The notes below the pieces were generated by a model. It searched no databases and was not told the DNA's origin. It saw only the letters and a list, made by a program, of their open reading frames with translations. The translations under genes and the position numbers were made by a program. This document shows positions 36,011-49,056 of a stretch of 64,000 nucleotides of DNA, one piece after another. Source of the DNA: Metopolophium dirhodum (Eukaryota > Arthropoda > Insecta > Hemiptera > Aphididae); contig NC_083562.1 of the NCBI RefSeq assembly GCF_019925205.1, positions 22,444,001-22,508,000 on the forward strand, written 5' to 3'. How positions within the stretch are numbered: the first letter of the stretch is position 1; each line of letters opens with the position of its first letter.

Positions 36011-38300
36011 TTTTGACCAATTATGTCAATTAGGGATGTTATTTTTTTTTTTAACTTTAATTTTTATAATAATAACATTATAATATGATGATCTATAAAA
36101 TAATTATTCACAGTTGTAAGTGTATGCGCTGTACGATGGGCGTTGGGTTGATGGTGAGTGCCGAGTGGGATGCATTAACGGAGGGACGGATTAAAAAAAA
36201 GTATATATTGAGGTGATTTACCATGCATGCTCATCCCCATTGTAGGTCTTTTAACAATACATTTTTATTAAATTCTGATTTTTATTATCATTAAAAATAC
36301 CAAAATACCATATACATACATACTTAGATTTTATTTACCGTTTATAGTGTCTTGTGGTGGTATAAACATATTATTTTTCAAATGAGAACGATAGCCTTTT
36401 CTACTGTAGATTTTTAAACAGATAATTATTTTAAAAATATTGATGTACCTACCCAAATAGGTAAAATAATAAGTAGTTTCTGACTTTCAAACTTTTGCAC
36501 TAACTACTAGGGATTACATAAGAATTAGTTATACATTTACATAGCATATAAAATATATTATTTAAAGTTTAGTATATAGTACTTAGGTAAATAATACTCA
36601 TAGAATATATTTTACAAATTTTAAAATGTTAGTAAATTAATATTAATTATCTAGGTCCTTACTATAATTTTTAAATCATTAAAGCACCTATATCTTCTAA
36701 ACTTATTATTATGGACTATAAATCAATTATCCTTAATACTTAATAAAATATGTTGTGTAAGACAGAAATAGTGTCCCCTAAAATAATATAGTTTAAACAC
36801 AAAAAATTAAAATTACTTCACTATAATTCAGATTTCAGTAAATGATGCGGGGTGGTAACTACTTCACCCCTGGGATTCATGCCCGGGAGATGGATTATTT
36901 TGAACAACAATATTACACGCTGTAGTCTTGTAAAAATATTTTTACTTGTATTATTAAATAGGAAAAAAATAAATTAAATAACTTAAAAATAATACATGCC
37001 CATTGCCTGGTACAAACAATAAAAAATATGGTAACTGAAAGTAGTATAGAAACAACGACTTTGAAATGTTAAAATTAGTTTTGTGTTTTCAATTATTTCC
37101 GGGAAGTTTTTTCCTATTAAGTTATTTGCTTCATACTATTTTTTCAAATTAAATTTTACAAACACAAAACACTGCAGTCAGTACATTTTTGAAATATTGA
37201 ATACGAAACCATTGACATTATAGACATTTCGCTGCATAATAAAACGTGATCTATAATACATTAATACATAATTAATTTTTCGTAGAATAGAGAGTTCATT
37301 TCTAACTTTTTATTTATAGAAGCGTCTTATGATAGTGGTGCTATTTAAATTAATTAATTTTTGACTTCAAACCATTTACGGGTACACAATAAATGAAGAA
37401 CAAAGAAATGTACATTATCGCTGTATCCAATCCATGGCCGAAGCCTGATACGTGTAGCTATAAGTCTAATTTTCCCAAAAAGTTGGGTATATACAGTACA
37501 CAGTCACGCTGAGGTGCACCAGACCATATTATAGTAATATAATACACGTGTATTCAAACGACGACTGACTGTGTGTAATGTGTAAAACAGGTACTCTTTC
37601 GAAGTGACTTTTACTGTAGTAGATACTAACCCATCTCAGACATATCATAATTATTAATATGATATCCATCATGCTTTTGTTACAATTCAATCGTAAGGTG
37701 TTAAAAAAAATCATGGGGGGGGGGTGTAATCTTCAAAACTGCCGACTAGAATTTGAAATTCAAAATTTTTGTTAACTATTAAGTTATTTTTAGTTACATG
37801 CTATAAATTTATAATTTTTTTACTACCTTATGTTTCAATTTTTAGTTTGAACTAAATTGGAAGTTAAAACTTAGAAATACCTAACTTATTATATTTTTAC
37901 TATACAAAAAATATACAGAGTGTATCTTATGATATTGTTCGCATGTTTTTTTTAACAATAATGGATCGATGATAGGGAGTTTCGTTAAAACAAAAAAAGA
38001 CACGTGTTTCTTTATTTTTAACAGGCAATTTTTATAACATTTTCAAATTTTTTCAACACGCAGTTGCACCAATAATAAAATCGACTTTATTTTTTCAAAT
38101 GGTAACCACTATATTTTTTTATGGATTCCGGTAAAAAATGATCAATTTCGGTTTGGTAGGTTATTAACTATGGTCTTCTGAAGTTAAGTATAATATTAAT
38201 TAATACTTTTAACTGAAATACCTCATTTAGGTACAAGAGCTAAATATTTTTTTCTTTATAACTACTAAACTACCTTTTTATATTATACTTAAATAGTTAA
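36011..38300. other. AT-rich gene-free stretch
   Basis: No gene supported. Small GC-richer patches at 36,120-36,190 (CGTTGGGTTGATGGTGAGTGCCG) and 36,845-36,895 (CACCCCTGGGATTC) look like repeat debris. A G10 run lies at 37715-37724. Confidence 0.45.
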
Positions 38301-38302
38301 AT

Positions 38303-38471
38303 CGGTAATCTAAAATGCTCAGAAAAAACATTGTTGGCAACCTAACCTACTATACCTACTTACTTAAATAATTTTTTTTTTTTAAACTATCGGACGCGTT
38401 AAAAAATATATTTTGGGGATAAAGATGGGCCCCCAATGGACCGTTCCTCCATGCCCCCCTTCATCCAGGCT
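38303..38471 (+). repeat. Partial, internally deleted copy of the 54-kb hAT element
   Basis: GGTAATCTAAAATGCTCAG, then CATTGTTGGC, a T-run, CGGACGCGTTAAAAAA, ATATTTTGGGGATAAA and finally CATCCAGGCTTG match in order the element at 54066-54866. The roughly 480-bp central part found in the 54-kb copy is absent, with the two sides joined at a T-run. The right end (GGCTTG) is present; no left terminal repeat could be found, so this copy is also truncated at its left. Confidence 0.65.
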
Positions 38472-38845
38472 TGCAGACTGCTGTCAACAGTTGTACAGAC
38501 ATCAAACACACACATTATTTACGATACAAGATAATCGGTAATCAGCATCTGTTGATTTATATTATATATTATAATATATCCCCAAAATAAAATATTACAT
38601 TTCCTAATAATTATATAATTATAAATTGTGTAAAATCGTGGTATAAAACAAAATAATTTTATTGTTAGTTTTTGAAAATTATTTATTATATTTTAATTTT
38701 TCTAATGAAAAGTAGGTATACTATGCTACTAGTAAGTATAAAATAGTTGTAATTAAATATTAATAATATGATAGTTATTACACTAATTAGCTTTTAAAAA
38801 TCTTTGATCAATCAATATCATGTACCTAGTTGTTAGTAACATTGT

Positions 38846-39260
38846 AGTCTGGGGGATTTTTTTCCGGGATTATTCGTCGGGAGTTTTTTTTCGGGGATTT
38901 TTATTCCGCAATTCACTGTCTCTGTATAGTTTATACTTTAGTTCAGTCTTCAGTGCATATTCATTAAAATTATGTATAACAATCTTACCAATAAACCGAC
39001 ATAAATCGTTTCCTTCAAACAAATACAAGCATACAGCTAATGATATTTACCATATTTTAACATAGGCAGTATAAAATAATTGTAAAGCTTAAATAAAAAT
39101 TAGATAATTACATTTTTTCTCAAAAAAAAAAGTAAGAAATGCAGTTTAATTTTTAAAGATTTATTAATACTTTAGGAAACAAATGAATTATTTATTTTTC
39201 AGGGGCTATTACAAGTTTTGGGGGGCTAAGTCCCCCAGCCCTCCTAGTTTCACTTATGGT
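38846..39260 (+). repeat. G/T-rich repeat debris
   Basis: 38,847-38,910 holds tandem variants of GGGGATTTTTTTCCGGGATT and TCGGGAGTTTTTTTTCGG, and 39,200-39,245 holds a TTTTGGGGGGCTAAGTCCCCC patch that can fold on itself. Both look like transposon-derived low-complexity sequence. Frames through them are not called as genes. Confidence 0.4.
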
Positions 39261-39487
39261 TATAAGCCGTTCATTAGGTTTTTATCTTGTACTGACTGCC
39301 GATTTTTGCAGTCTCGCTATACTTTTGTGAATCCGCTCCATAACCCATTACGAAAATATTGAGTTAAAACAATATTAACATTTAAACAATTTATTTAATT
39401 TTCCTTTCCTCATCTTAAAAAAATTGGTTTAATTCAGGTGAAATAAATTCTATTTTGCCGACTGAAAATCAAATATTGCCGAGTGGT

Positions 39488-39500
39488 GGGGGGGGGGGGG
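39488..39500 (+). repeat. G13 homopolymer
   Basis: Thirteen consecutive G in an AT-rich region. Confidence 0.9.
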
Positions 39501-39602
39501 TGTAACCAAATATTGTTCCTACTTCGGTTCGTCCCTGGGTGTTAATCGTCATCGTCGTCGGTTCATTTTCCTGTTGGACTAACAGAACCTATACTTCAGT
39601 AC

Positions 39603-39731
39603 GGAAATAGTATATTGTGTGGCAAGGGTGGGAAGTGAGCTATTTCAGTCGAAATACGAGCCGCAGGCAAGGGCCGCATTTCACCCAAGATTGAAATTGC
39701 CTTCCCGCACGAGCCACGCATACTATTTTTT
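39603..39731. mobile_element. Foldback element of about 125 bp
   Basis: The left arm AAATAGTAT..GTGGC..GGGAAG (39605-39635) pairs with the right arm CTTCCCGCACGAGCCACGC..ATACTATTT (39700-39729). Pairing continues inward (ATTTCAGTC with GATTGAAAT; GAAATACG with CGCATTTC) to a GC-rich centre, GCCGCAGGCAAGGGCCGC, near 39667. The whole unit is thus one imperfect palindrome, typical of a snapback MITE. No target duplication longer than TA could be fixed. Confidence 0.65.
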
Positions 39732-39906
39732 GTCACGCCTCTGCATTCACCGATCACGGAAAAGGTGATGCAATTGAGTGTTGTCCATTGAGATTTTGTA
39801 AAACCCCAGCCAGGAATTTTTATGAACGGTTCTTTTAACTGGTCTGATTACACGCTTATGCTAGATCCAACACTGGATAAAATATTGGAGGAAAATAGTC
39901 ATAGTT

Positions 39907-40560
39907 TTAGTTGAAAACAATGTTGTGGAAAATGTACAGTGGAGGAAAACGGTATCTCGTTTTTGGAAGAAAATGGAACCACCCAAATTTTGTACACAAT
40001 ACAACATGTAGGTATAAATAATATGAATATAATATGTGTGTACTGAATATGTCTATTAAAAGTTGTATATTCCCCATTGAAAAAATCCTAGATGCATTGG
40101 ACCTAATAGTATCTGATATGGTGTGCATTGCACGGTTTGGTTGAGTATAAACTTTACTTCAGTGAGCGTTTTTAGCCAACATAGGTGCACAATATTCAGC
40201 ACCGTTTTACAACAGAACAAGTAAAATGTAGTCTGGAGTAGGTACATACTACACGTACACTGGTCTGGCAACCTCAGCTAGTACCGGCTAGCTTAGCCAT
40301 AACGTTATTGCGCGTCTTCAGTTTATTTTTAACACCTTCCAAGAGTTTTAAGTGCTGGTTGTATGTCAAGGTTCTATCAAACTTTACTCTTTGGTATTTG
40401 GGGCATTCTTCTGAGACAATCTTTTCCCCATCAATGTATGTCTAATATTATTCTCTTTTGGCTTCTCGATTGTTGAGATGGAAGACTCTTGTCCTCGACT
40501 TGAATGGGTTCACTGTATTAGTTGCACCTTCTGCAGGAAGTATCTTTGTACTATTTTAGG
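39907..40560 (-). pseudogene. Broken non-LTR (jockey-like) reverse transcriptase fragment
   Basis: The minus strand encodes, with several stops and frameshifts, the region downstream of the catalytic domain in jockey-like reverse transcriptases. In order it reads SRTRVFHLNNREAKRE, EECPKYQRVKFDRTLTYNQH, KLKTRNNVMAKLAGTS, then after a frame change MHTISDTIRS. In intact relatives this corresponds to the FHLNN.EA block, the YLGV.FDRTLTY..H block, the K...RNN...KL.GT.WG block and the AMR.ISGTIRSTP block. The upstream polymerase part with the YADD box is missing, so the copy is 5'-truncated as well as decayed. It belongs to the host's transposon load and makes no functional protein. Confidence 0.78.
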
Positions 40561-41687
40561 TACTTTATATACCTAGTTCAATTTAATTATCACAATGATG
40601 AGCAATTTCAAATGATCATAATACAAATTAGTTATACGTCTATTATTACATTTGACTATTTACTATTATATTATTGTTATTTGTTAGATATAATATGTTG
40701 AATAAAAGTTTTAAATGTATGAATCGATTTGTTTAAGTTAACAGGTTAGTCGCTATTTTTGTTGACAGAGTTAATCACGTTATACGAAAGAGTTTTTCAT
40801 TTGTCTTCGAAGACCGTAATACAAGAAAAGTGCTTAATTTTTAAATATGTTTATTTCTAGGTACCTACTCTTTCTTCTACGTAAACAATGATGAATAAAA
40901 TATAGAGAAAATGGTTGTACCCAGAGAATGCCGAATGATGTGCATTAAATATTTGAACAGACAGAAAGAAATATCTTGGACACGGCTCAAAAGTATTTCG
41001 AGGTAATAAATCATGGGAATACAAAAACAATAATTATTGCATCTACTCTCAAATATTCTAGGTTACTGAAAAATAAAACGACTCGGCACCGTCTTCTACT
41101 TCTTTCTTTTCTGATTGTTAACGTTTATAATATAAAGGTGGGTAAAAATGAATTATTGAATGTATTATTATTTATTATACTGTGTTTAGTTAATCTCACC
41201 GATAAGCAAATGCCACCAATGTACCTAATATAATGATTTTTAAGATCCTAAGAAAATTAAAAATTAGTAATTTAAACTAATTACTAATAATTGCTAAACG
41301 AATCCAAAATTTGGAAATTAATATAATTAAACAAAATAGGAGATGAGGCCCATTGATGGCGCCCCTAAGGAATATTATAAGTCATGAGTATTCTATTAAG
41401 AAAAAAGCTCCTGCACCAGTTATTTTTCATACAACTAGAATTAGATATGGATTACCTCTATATATATATACCTCATATGGATATATGAAGCATTACTGAT
41501 TTTGGTTTTTTAACGGGGGTATATTTTTTGCCCCGATTTTGCCAGGTTATTATTGTTATTTCATCATAGTTTAATGAGTTAATTATTGTTTATTTAACTA
41601 CACTATATAGCATTTTAAAATTTGTAACGTTGTCATTTTTTAAAATAATACTTTATCTATTATCTTCTCAAAAACAAACCCCATATA
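40561..41687. other. AT-rich gene-free stretch
   Basis: No gene supported. An 85-codon plus frame at 40,976-41,233 has no recognisable motif. A short patch at 41,500-41,540 (CGGGGGTATATTTTTTGCCCCG) can form a small hairpin. Confidence 0.5.
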
Positions 41688-41926
41688 GTCTAGTGCAGCG
41701 GTTCCCAATCTTTTACAACCACGGCACTCTTAGGAAAAAAGTTTTGTGTTTCGGAGAACCTCGATGTCCGTAAAATGAATATTTTATTGCAATATTATAC
41801 TATAATACTTATAGTAACTATTATTTAGGTGAACTTTTTTTATAATAATATTCACATACATCTGGCGGAACCATTGAGATTGTCCCTCGGGCCACAGAAG
41901 TCACTTTGGAAATCGCTGATCTAGTG
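41688..41926. mobile_element. Non-autonomous hAT element, 223 bp
   Basis: The element at 41696-41918 starts CAGCGGTTCCCAATC and its reverse-complemented right end reads CAGCGATTTCCAAAG. This is the CAG.GGTTCCCAA type of terminus common in hAT (Charlie-like) MITEs. The flanks GTCTAGTG (41688-41695) and ATCTAGTG (41919-41926) agree at 7 of 8 positions and fit the hAT preference for a CTAG-centred 8-bp duplication. The interior is non-coding. Confidence 0.9.
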
Positions 41927-42780
41927 CACACATTATTAGTTGTACTAATAAATGATAGTAAACTAAATTATCTAAATAAATATATTAATAAATCGTATTA
42001 TTCTTTTCTCCAATAACATTTTATTCTTTCGAATAAACCCCGTGTTATTTAAGTTGCAATATAATTATTTTCACTAATTTCACTAGATGCTCTTAAATTT
42101 ATATACATGTTTAACTAACAAAAGGTTCCATAATAGAGTAGACTATAGTTCTACAATACACCACTACCTGTAAAGTTTAGTTAACATAAAAATAAAACGG
42201 CATCAAATAAGATCTTCATAAACCATATTATAAGTGTATAAAATAAATAATAACATTATCAAAGTGTGTCAGTTTTATTACGTTTTATTTGCGTTGAGTA
42301 AATGTACCAGACACCAGTTGTGTTTTCAATTCGTTATAAAATATATTTTATTAAATTTCGGCCCCCTGCAGGCGTATTTATTAAATAAATAAAAATGTAA
42401 AAAAAAATCACAGTATAATTTGTAATTTTCAACAAGAGAAAATAACCAAATCGATAAAATTAAAAAACGAATTTTTCTTGGAAATACCAAATAGTTGGTG
42501 AACAAAAAAAAATTAAAATATGCAACGTACCTAAATAAAAATAATTCTAGCAAGTAACAACAAACAAAACAAGGTAATCTGAATTGAGAGCTATTTTTGA
42601 CGAAAATAATGGAATCAGATGTGAGGTGTGAGCAGCACGGACAAGTAAAAAACCAGTAATTTTTGACTCTGGTTCCAAAATAATATTATTTTCATCTCGC
42701 GATTACTTGTTGCACGCGACCGGAGACAGCTACAGAAACATTGGCGCACTCGTAGATACTGAATAACTACTTACATTAAT
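41927..42780. other. AT-rich gene-free stretch
   Basis: No gene is supported. The sequence becomes richer in G and C from about 42,600 towards the promoter-like block that follows. Confidence 0.5.
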
Positions 42781-42889
42781 AGTTACATACTATTATACAA
42801 ATGATGATGATAATAATTCGGTGCGGGGGACTGGGGGAGATAATATAAATAATAATATTATGATAACGTAAAATGATAATAATAACAAT

Positions 42890-43146
42890 AATATTGTTAT
42901 CGAGTAAACAATCGGGAATCGCACCCGGCGGTGCAGAGGGGGCCGCCAAATAGAATATTGCGACCGATTTCCAAAGAAGATTTTTCGCATGGGGTGAATA
43001 ACAATAATTAATAATAAACGGTAAAAATATAATAAATAATAACAGCATAACCATGGTCCCAAGAAGACGCGGTCGCACAGAACAGTTACCGGGTGTCGGC
43101 GATAGGTGGCATTGCCGTCGCCACGCCGCCGCCGTCCCGTCCGTCA
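42890..43146 (+). promoter_or_regulatory. CpG-rich promoter-like block
   Basis: Composition shifts abruptly to GC- and CpG-rich sequence (for example GACGCGGTCGCACAG and GTCGCCACGCCGCCGCC). TCAGTC at 43144-43149 fits the arthropod initiator consensus; no TATA box sits at the expected distance upstream. The block lies immediately before an ATG-free region that ends in a consensus splice donor. Frames on both strands through it, up to 139 codons on the minus strand, are by-products of the low stop density of GC-rich DNA. The promoter assignment is inference from composition and context. Confidence 0.45.
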
Positions 43147-43492
43147 GTCTTTGGTCGGTGTGCCACCGCTGCCGAGGAGCGCGCGCGATTTCCATTATAA
43201 TATATTTTTTTCCTTGTTTCTATCCCCGTCCGATTTTATTCGCCCGCGTCGCGCGACCAGTTCACGTCCGTCGACCGTCCGGTCTCGTCCGTTGATTGTG
43301 GTGTTATCGCCGTCGCCATTTGCCGGTCGTGTACAAAATCGTTTTTCGTTTTTCTCGATCGGTAGTTTTCGTTTTGTTTTTTCTAATTCCATCGCCTGGT
43401 TTTTCGTTATATTTGACTTCCCGTGCCCAACGATTCTCCGTTCGCAATAAGTGTCGCCGAACTACAGAAAAACTCCCGGCGAACTTTTGGCG
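43146..43492 (+). other. Probable first, non-coding exon of a plus-strand gene
   Basis: From the initiator-like TCAGTC to the donor GGCG|GTGAGTACG (intron from 43493) there are 347 bases with not a single ATG on the plus strand. The block is strongly CpG-rich up to the donor, after which the sequence drops back to AT-rich. ATG-free, CpG-rich sequence ending at a consensus GTGAGT is what a 5' UTR exon looks like. Several plus frames are open across parts of the block but lack a start codon and differ in frame, so none is called. The gene's coding exons would lie downstream, probably after a long first intron; I cannot identify them here. The transcription start is a guess. Confidence 0.5.
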
Positions 43493-46400
43493 GTGAGTAC
43501 GACACGCAAATTAATATACTCGCGATTAGATAATATTTACGGTTAGATTATTGTCATCTCGAAGACCTTTCGATTCACCCTTTTCCTGCCCCTGCCCGTT
43601 ATACTAATCGGCAATCACCATATTATTATTATAATAATTATTATCATTATTATTATTATATTATTTGACGCCAATGTCGGAACGACGAAACTTTGTTTTC
43701 TATCGATCGATTTAATATTGAATTATTTATTTTATTTGCATCGCCGTGTCGTTGTCCGTCAAATTAATTTTGTCTGATCTTATGTTATTTTCAATGTGGG
43801 TGAACGTTTTGAAAATCTACATTGGTGGTACAATTTATTTTATTATTTAGTAACATATAGGTACTCGCTGAAGTCGCATATTATATTATAATGGTATACA
43901 TTTGAATTAATTGTTGAAATTGCAGTTTGTTCGTAGATATACGACAAAAACTGATTTCACCGTTATCTCGATTTAATAATTATCTGAGGCACGCAACATT
44001 TCTGCGCATTATAATATTATGTAAGTCGATTAATTTTTCAACGACGAATGTTCCCCGACAATTTAAATAAAACGTTATGAATCATAAATCATACAAATTA
44101 TTATGATGGGTACCTTATAGTTACATAGGTACAATTTAGAAAAAAATATTATTCTATGTACTACTACCTACCTACTACTATGATTAAATGATTTTATCGT
44201 GATTCTTTGATAATATAAAAGTTGTGTACAAAAAGATAAAAAAGTGAAGTGCTATTATCAAAACAACACAGTAGGTATGTAAAGAAATGTGTCCTTTTGC
44301 CTATTTACTTACATTGTTTACTTACAGTAAATTAGATGGGCAACTAATCTATTTTTAACGTACAGAATATATTCTAGGAAATCATGAAACTTTTTACCGA
44401 TAAAAATTGACGAAAGATGAAAAGTTTTAAATTGGAACTAAATATTTTACGTCTAATATAAAACTTCTTATAATTCATAACTTGCAGTACAGTTAATTAT
44501 ATTTTCCAATCGAACTTCTTGATATACGTTTTTTTGATAAGTACCTACCTACATGTTTATTTATTCGGAGAATGCATTAAATTTTACAAATCTGTAAAGT
44601 TTAAATTAATGTGAATTTTATTTTTCAATATAGTCATGAACATAATATTTTTGAATATTTTTATTATTTATTACCACAATGATTATCAAAATAAGTGTTC
44701 TATGTTAATCTCGATGTTAATTAATTTTCTATGTTCAAATAAAATTGTAACGTGTCAGTACATTATAATATTATTACCCATTATAAATTAAAAAATTCTT
44801 TGTATCTGTTATTTTTCAAAAATAAGGAATAACAATTCGTCTTTAGAAGCAATATACGATAAGGTTTAACATTTCGTGGAAACAAACCATATTGTATCAT
44901 CGATTTCTAGAGTCGCGTTAATAGGAAAATATAAAATTATCATAACTGTATATTAAATAAAATATGTTGACATAAAATAACAGTCTAGTGGGTTTTTAAT
45001 AGAGCTTATCAATTATCACGTATGCTAGGTTTTAGTCTTTCTAGATAATTGATACCTACAGGGTGAACAAAAAAAGAATAAGCACCTACATAATAATATG
45101 TAAGTGCCAAGTGGTACCTAAGTACCTATACATTTTTGTTGTAATAATAGCAACTTTAAAACATTATAATGATAAACTTAGTTTTAAAAATGTATTTAAA
45201 ATATAAGTAGTCCGTAATTATCTTTAAACTATAGATAGGTAGGTACCTATATTAAATAATGTATAAAATAGAAAACTAAACTATTAAAAAAAAAATTGTT
45301 ATTATTATATGCAGGAGCTGTAATTTTAAATGATAATCCATATATTATTAGGAATTAGTTGATGACATGATTGTTATTCATTAGGTACCTATTAAATATG
45401 GTACTAGATCATTATTATTTTATCGCATAATGTTTTGTTATGGAATATTTAGGTAGACCGTAGACACGAGGGTAGACACCACAATGTGTCTAAAAGTAAG
45501 TGTAGATTTAAAAAAAAAATTGGTATACGATGTTTACTTGGGTATATATTTTCTACTTTGTGATTTTTTTTCTAATTTTTTAATTAGGAATGTACCTCGG
45601 AATGTACCTACTAAAACAATTAAAATTATAACTCAATAGGTATTATCGGGGGTATTATCAAAAACATGGTTTAACACAATGTTAATAAAAAATATTAGAA
45701 GGTAAGTCGTAAGTAATATGATACCTGCATTGAATTATTGGTATAAGTTCTTAAAAATCGAATAGTTTTATCAGTATTTTCAAAGTTACGTTTTAAATTC
45801 TTGGGAAATTCTAAATTCTTGTAAATTATATGAGCAAAATATGTTAGATACCTACTGTTATTAAAAAAAATAGGCACAAGCACTTTTTCTAAAAATAGCG
45901 AGTAAAAATGAATAAATATAATTTAATGTAAATAAACTTAATAATTATACGTATTTAAGTACCATATTAGCCATATAGTTTCTTCCTCGGTTTCTTCCAA
46001 GTTTCTTCCAATAATGATGTACATTCAAGTATATAGGTAATTATAATTGACTTACCTATTCTATGTTTGCATGTTTGATTACTGATTAGTGATTACATTT
46101 TTTTTGTGAGCAAATTTTTAAATAAATCTGATAAAAAATATAAAAAATAGAGGTTTCTCAAAAAATACAAGAATGTAAAGTTCAGGTAGGTACTTACATT
46201 AAGTAACATATTAAAAACATTTTAATAGACATTGCGTAGGTACCTATTTCATTTAAAATAGTTTATTATAAATGTAAGCAGTAAGTAAAGTAACTCTAAT
46301 ACATATAGTTCAAACTAGTTGTATGACGTTTAAATGTATAGTAGGTAGGAGGTACCTACTTACAATTATATCCCGTTTACCTAATGCCTATTTAATTTAA

Positions 46401-49021
46401 AAATAATATAAAATATAAAACTAAGTAGAAATAAGGGTATGTACCTAACTAAATAAACGTTATATAATTAGGTTTATTGTTGAAAAACTTGGGCTTAAAT
46501 TATTAAGGACCTATTATTTACGGTACCTATATACCGTATACACTATACATGTTGGCTAAAAATTAATAGGTAACTTTATTGTTCTATTAGACTGGCTGAT
46601 TTAAAAAACTACTAACGTACGTAGGTATCCGAAATTCCAGTATTTAGGTACCGGAAATAAAATCTATAGTAATTGTTTATTAGTTATTACATTAATATAT
46701 TATAACGATACGATATAATATGTTCATAGGTATACTATACTGAGTACTATAATACTATTTATACTACCTATAGTATAGGTAAGCACTATGTATGGTACGC
46801 GTTATATGCCATGTTTTTTTGTATAGCTGTCAATTGGGTATTGTAAATTTATTATTATCAACCATAATAATATGTCAAGTAGGTTACCGTAACACTATTC
46901 ACAATATATATATATATATAAAATATATATTTATTAATTATTATCTAAATATAAATTAAGTTGTTTTCGTGTAATTTAATTTACTAGATAGCAATTGAAA
47001 TTTGAAGCCACGTGTCTTCACTCTAGTCTCGGAATTGTATTTCATTTTGTTGTAAGTTATATCGTGCTGGTGCCTAAAAATAATATAATCCAACAATTAA
47101 AAAAAAATTTATACTTTAATTATAATTGATAATTGTTCATACAAATACATATAATATAATAGAATAGGTAAATCCATAAGTATCATATATTCGTATTTAG
47201 GTTTCAATAACATATATTTAGTTAAATGATTTTCGTCACTCAAATTAAACGAGGTTATAAATAAACATATTATATTAATTAAATGTTATAGGCTGTATAA
47301 TATTAGATACCTACACAGTGACGGACGTGAGGAATGTAGCTAAAACTGTGAGTTTAAACAGACTATAATAGATACCTACCTATTACTACTTTATAATAAT
47401 AAGTATTGTAATTTGTATGTGACATAATTAGTTGGTTGGATAGGCTCTAATATTATTTATTTTATAAATTTATAGAATTTATTCTTAAACTAATATCAGT
47501 TTAAGCATAAATGTATAGCTTTTAACACGACTTTTATATTACATGGGCACTTCAAACTCGTAAATACTCTACCCTAAATATTGGCATAAGTGAAAGTATA
47601 AAAAGAAACTGACAATTGTCTACTAATACCTTCAATGGCCAGTTTAATAATTATTATCCAATAAACTCAAAAAATCTTTCTGTTTAAACAATATTCAGAG
47701 TACCTATATAATCATAATTAGGTTAGGCGTAAATATTATGGTAGGTTGATTGAGAATGATGTAGGTACTTATATTGCTTATGATGCATTGTAGAATTTCA
47801 TTATTTAGTTTTCGTTTTTTACAATTAATGTCGTATATTCTTTTTTTTTCATAAAAACTCAATCCTAAGTACAAAATTCGTTTAGTCTAGGTTTTTATTC
47901 TTCTTTTAGCGAATGTCAAGAAACTCAATTACGTCAACAACATCCCATTTATGATCATTATTACTCTTCCAGCGTTGCGATATTATTATATTCACACATA
48001 TATAATATATATGTATAAAAATCTGGTATATATAACATTAGTTCTTTAATGGTAGCTTTGGCCCACCTGCTTCTTGTAAAATACATATTGTAGTCTGTTT
48101 GTTCGTGGCTGAGCTGATTAAATTAAACTATAGAGGTCTTTCGCACCTCATAAAAAGCGCCCACTGTTTTTAATGGATGCAATATTCCAAACGATCGCAA
48201 ACAAAGATGGCCATCAAAAGTGCTTATATATGCCAATGAATTTTGTAGCGATATTTCTGTTATTAAAGTTATTGTATTATACTTGGTTATGATTACTATT
48301 TTTTATTTATATTTCTATACAACTTTGAATTATTAAATATATTCATTATGTTCATAAATTGCATGCATTCTGTTTAAATGGTCCAGTTATGTGCTCATTA
48401 TACAGTTCAATGAATAGTATTATATAATATTATGTACATACCTATGACAAAGTCATTTTTAATAACTGTTGGATTTTATTTTCTTATTTTGTTTCACGTG
48501 CCATTTAAACTCTTTATCACTAAACAGATCTCCAAAACTAATATTCTTTCCTTTAATCCGTGTTATATAATTTGATGCTCTCCAGAGGCTGCTCCTAATC
48601 ATAATATATCATTGCAGCAATGCACATTTTTGATTGCAGATTAGAATATAAATATATTTGTTACCCATCAAATGTTGACAAAGCTTTTAGTTTGACCGAA
48701 TAAAACATAATTCAAGCTGAAGTTTTCTCTCATATATTTTTAACGCGTTTCTATCAGAGTTAGTACCTAATAGCAGACATTGTACTATTCATTGTCGTGG
48801 AATGTACAATTTCATAATTTTTTTAACTTGGTAATGGTAATTTCAGTTGTATATTAAAAATATATATTTTTTTTTATTTTACCAATATTTTGTAGTAATG
48901 GGAAAATAGGATGTACATGAAGTATATACGTATTTATCTCTTTTTTACTTGTATATTATTTACTATTTATATAAATTGCACACACACTCTAAATTATTAC
49001 CTTCTCATATATATGCATTAG

Positions 49022-49056
<35 letters not shown>

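Noticed and set aside
42776..43195. 139-codon minus-strand frame, the longest in the window
   Set aside because: Its second half is an isoleucine run from AT-rich DNA and its first half overlaps the CpG-rich promoter-like block; overlapping frames are open on the other strand too.
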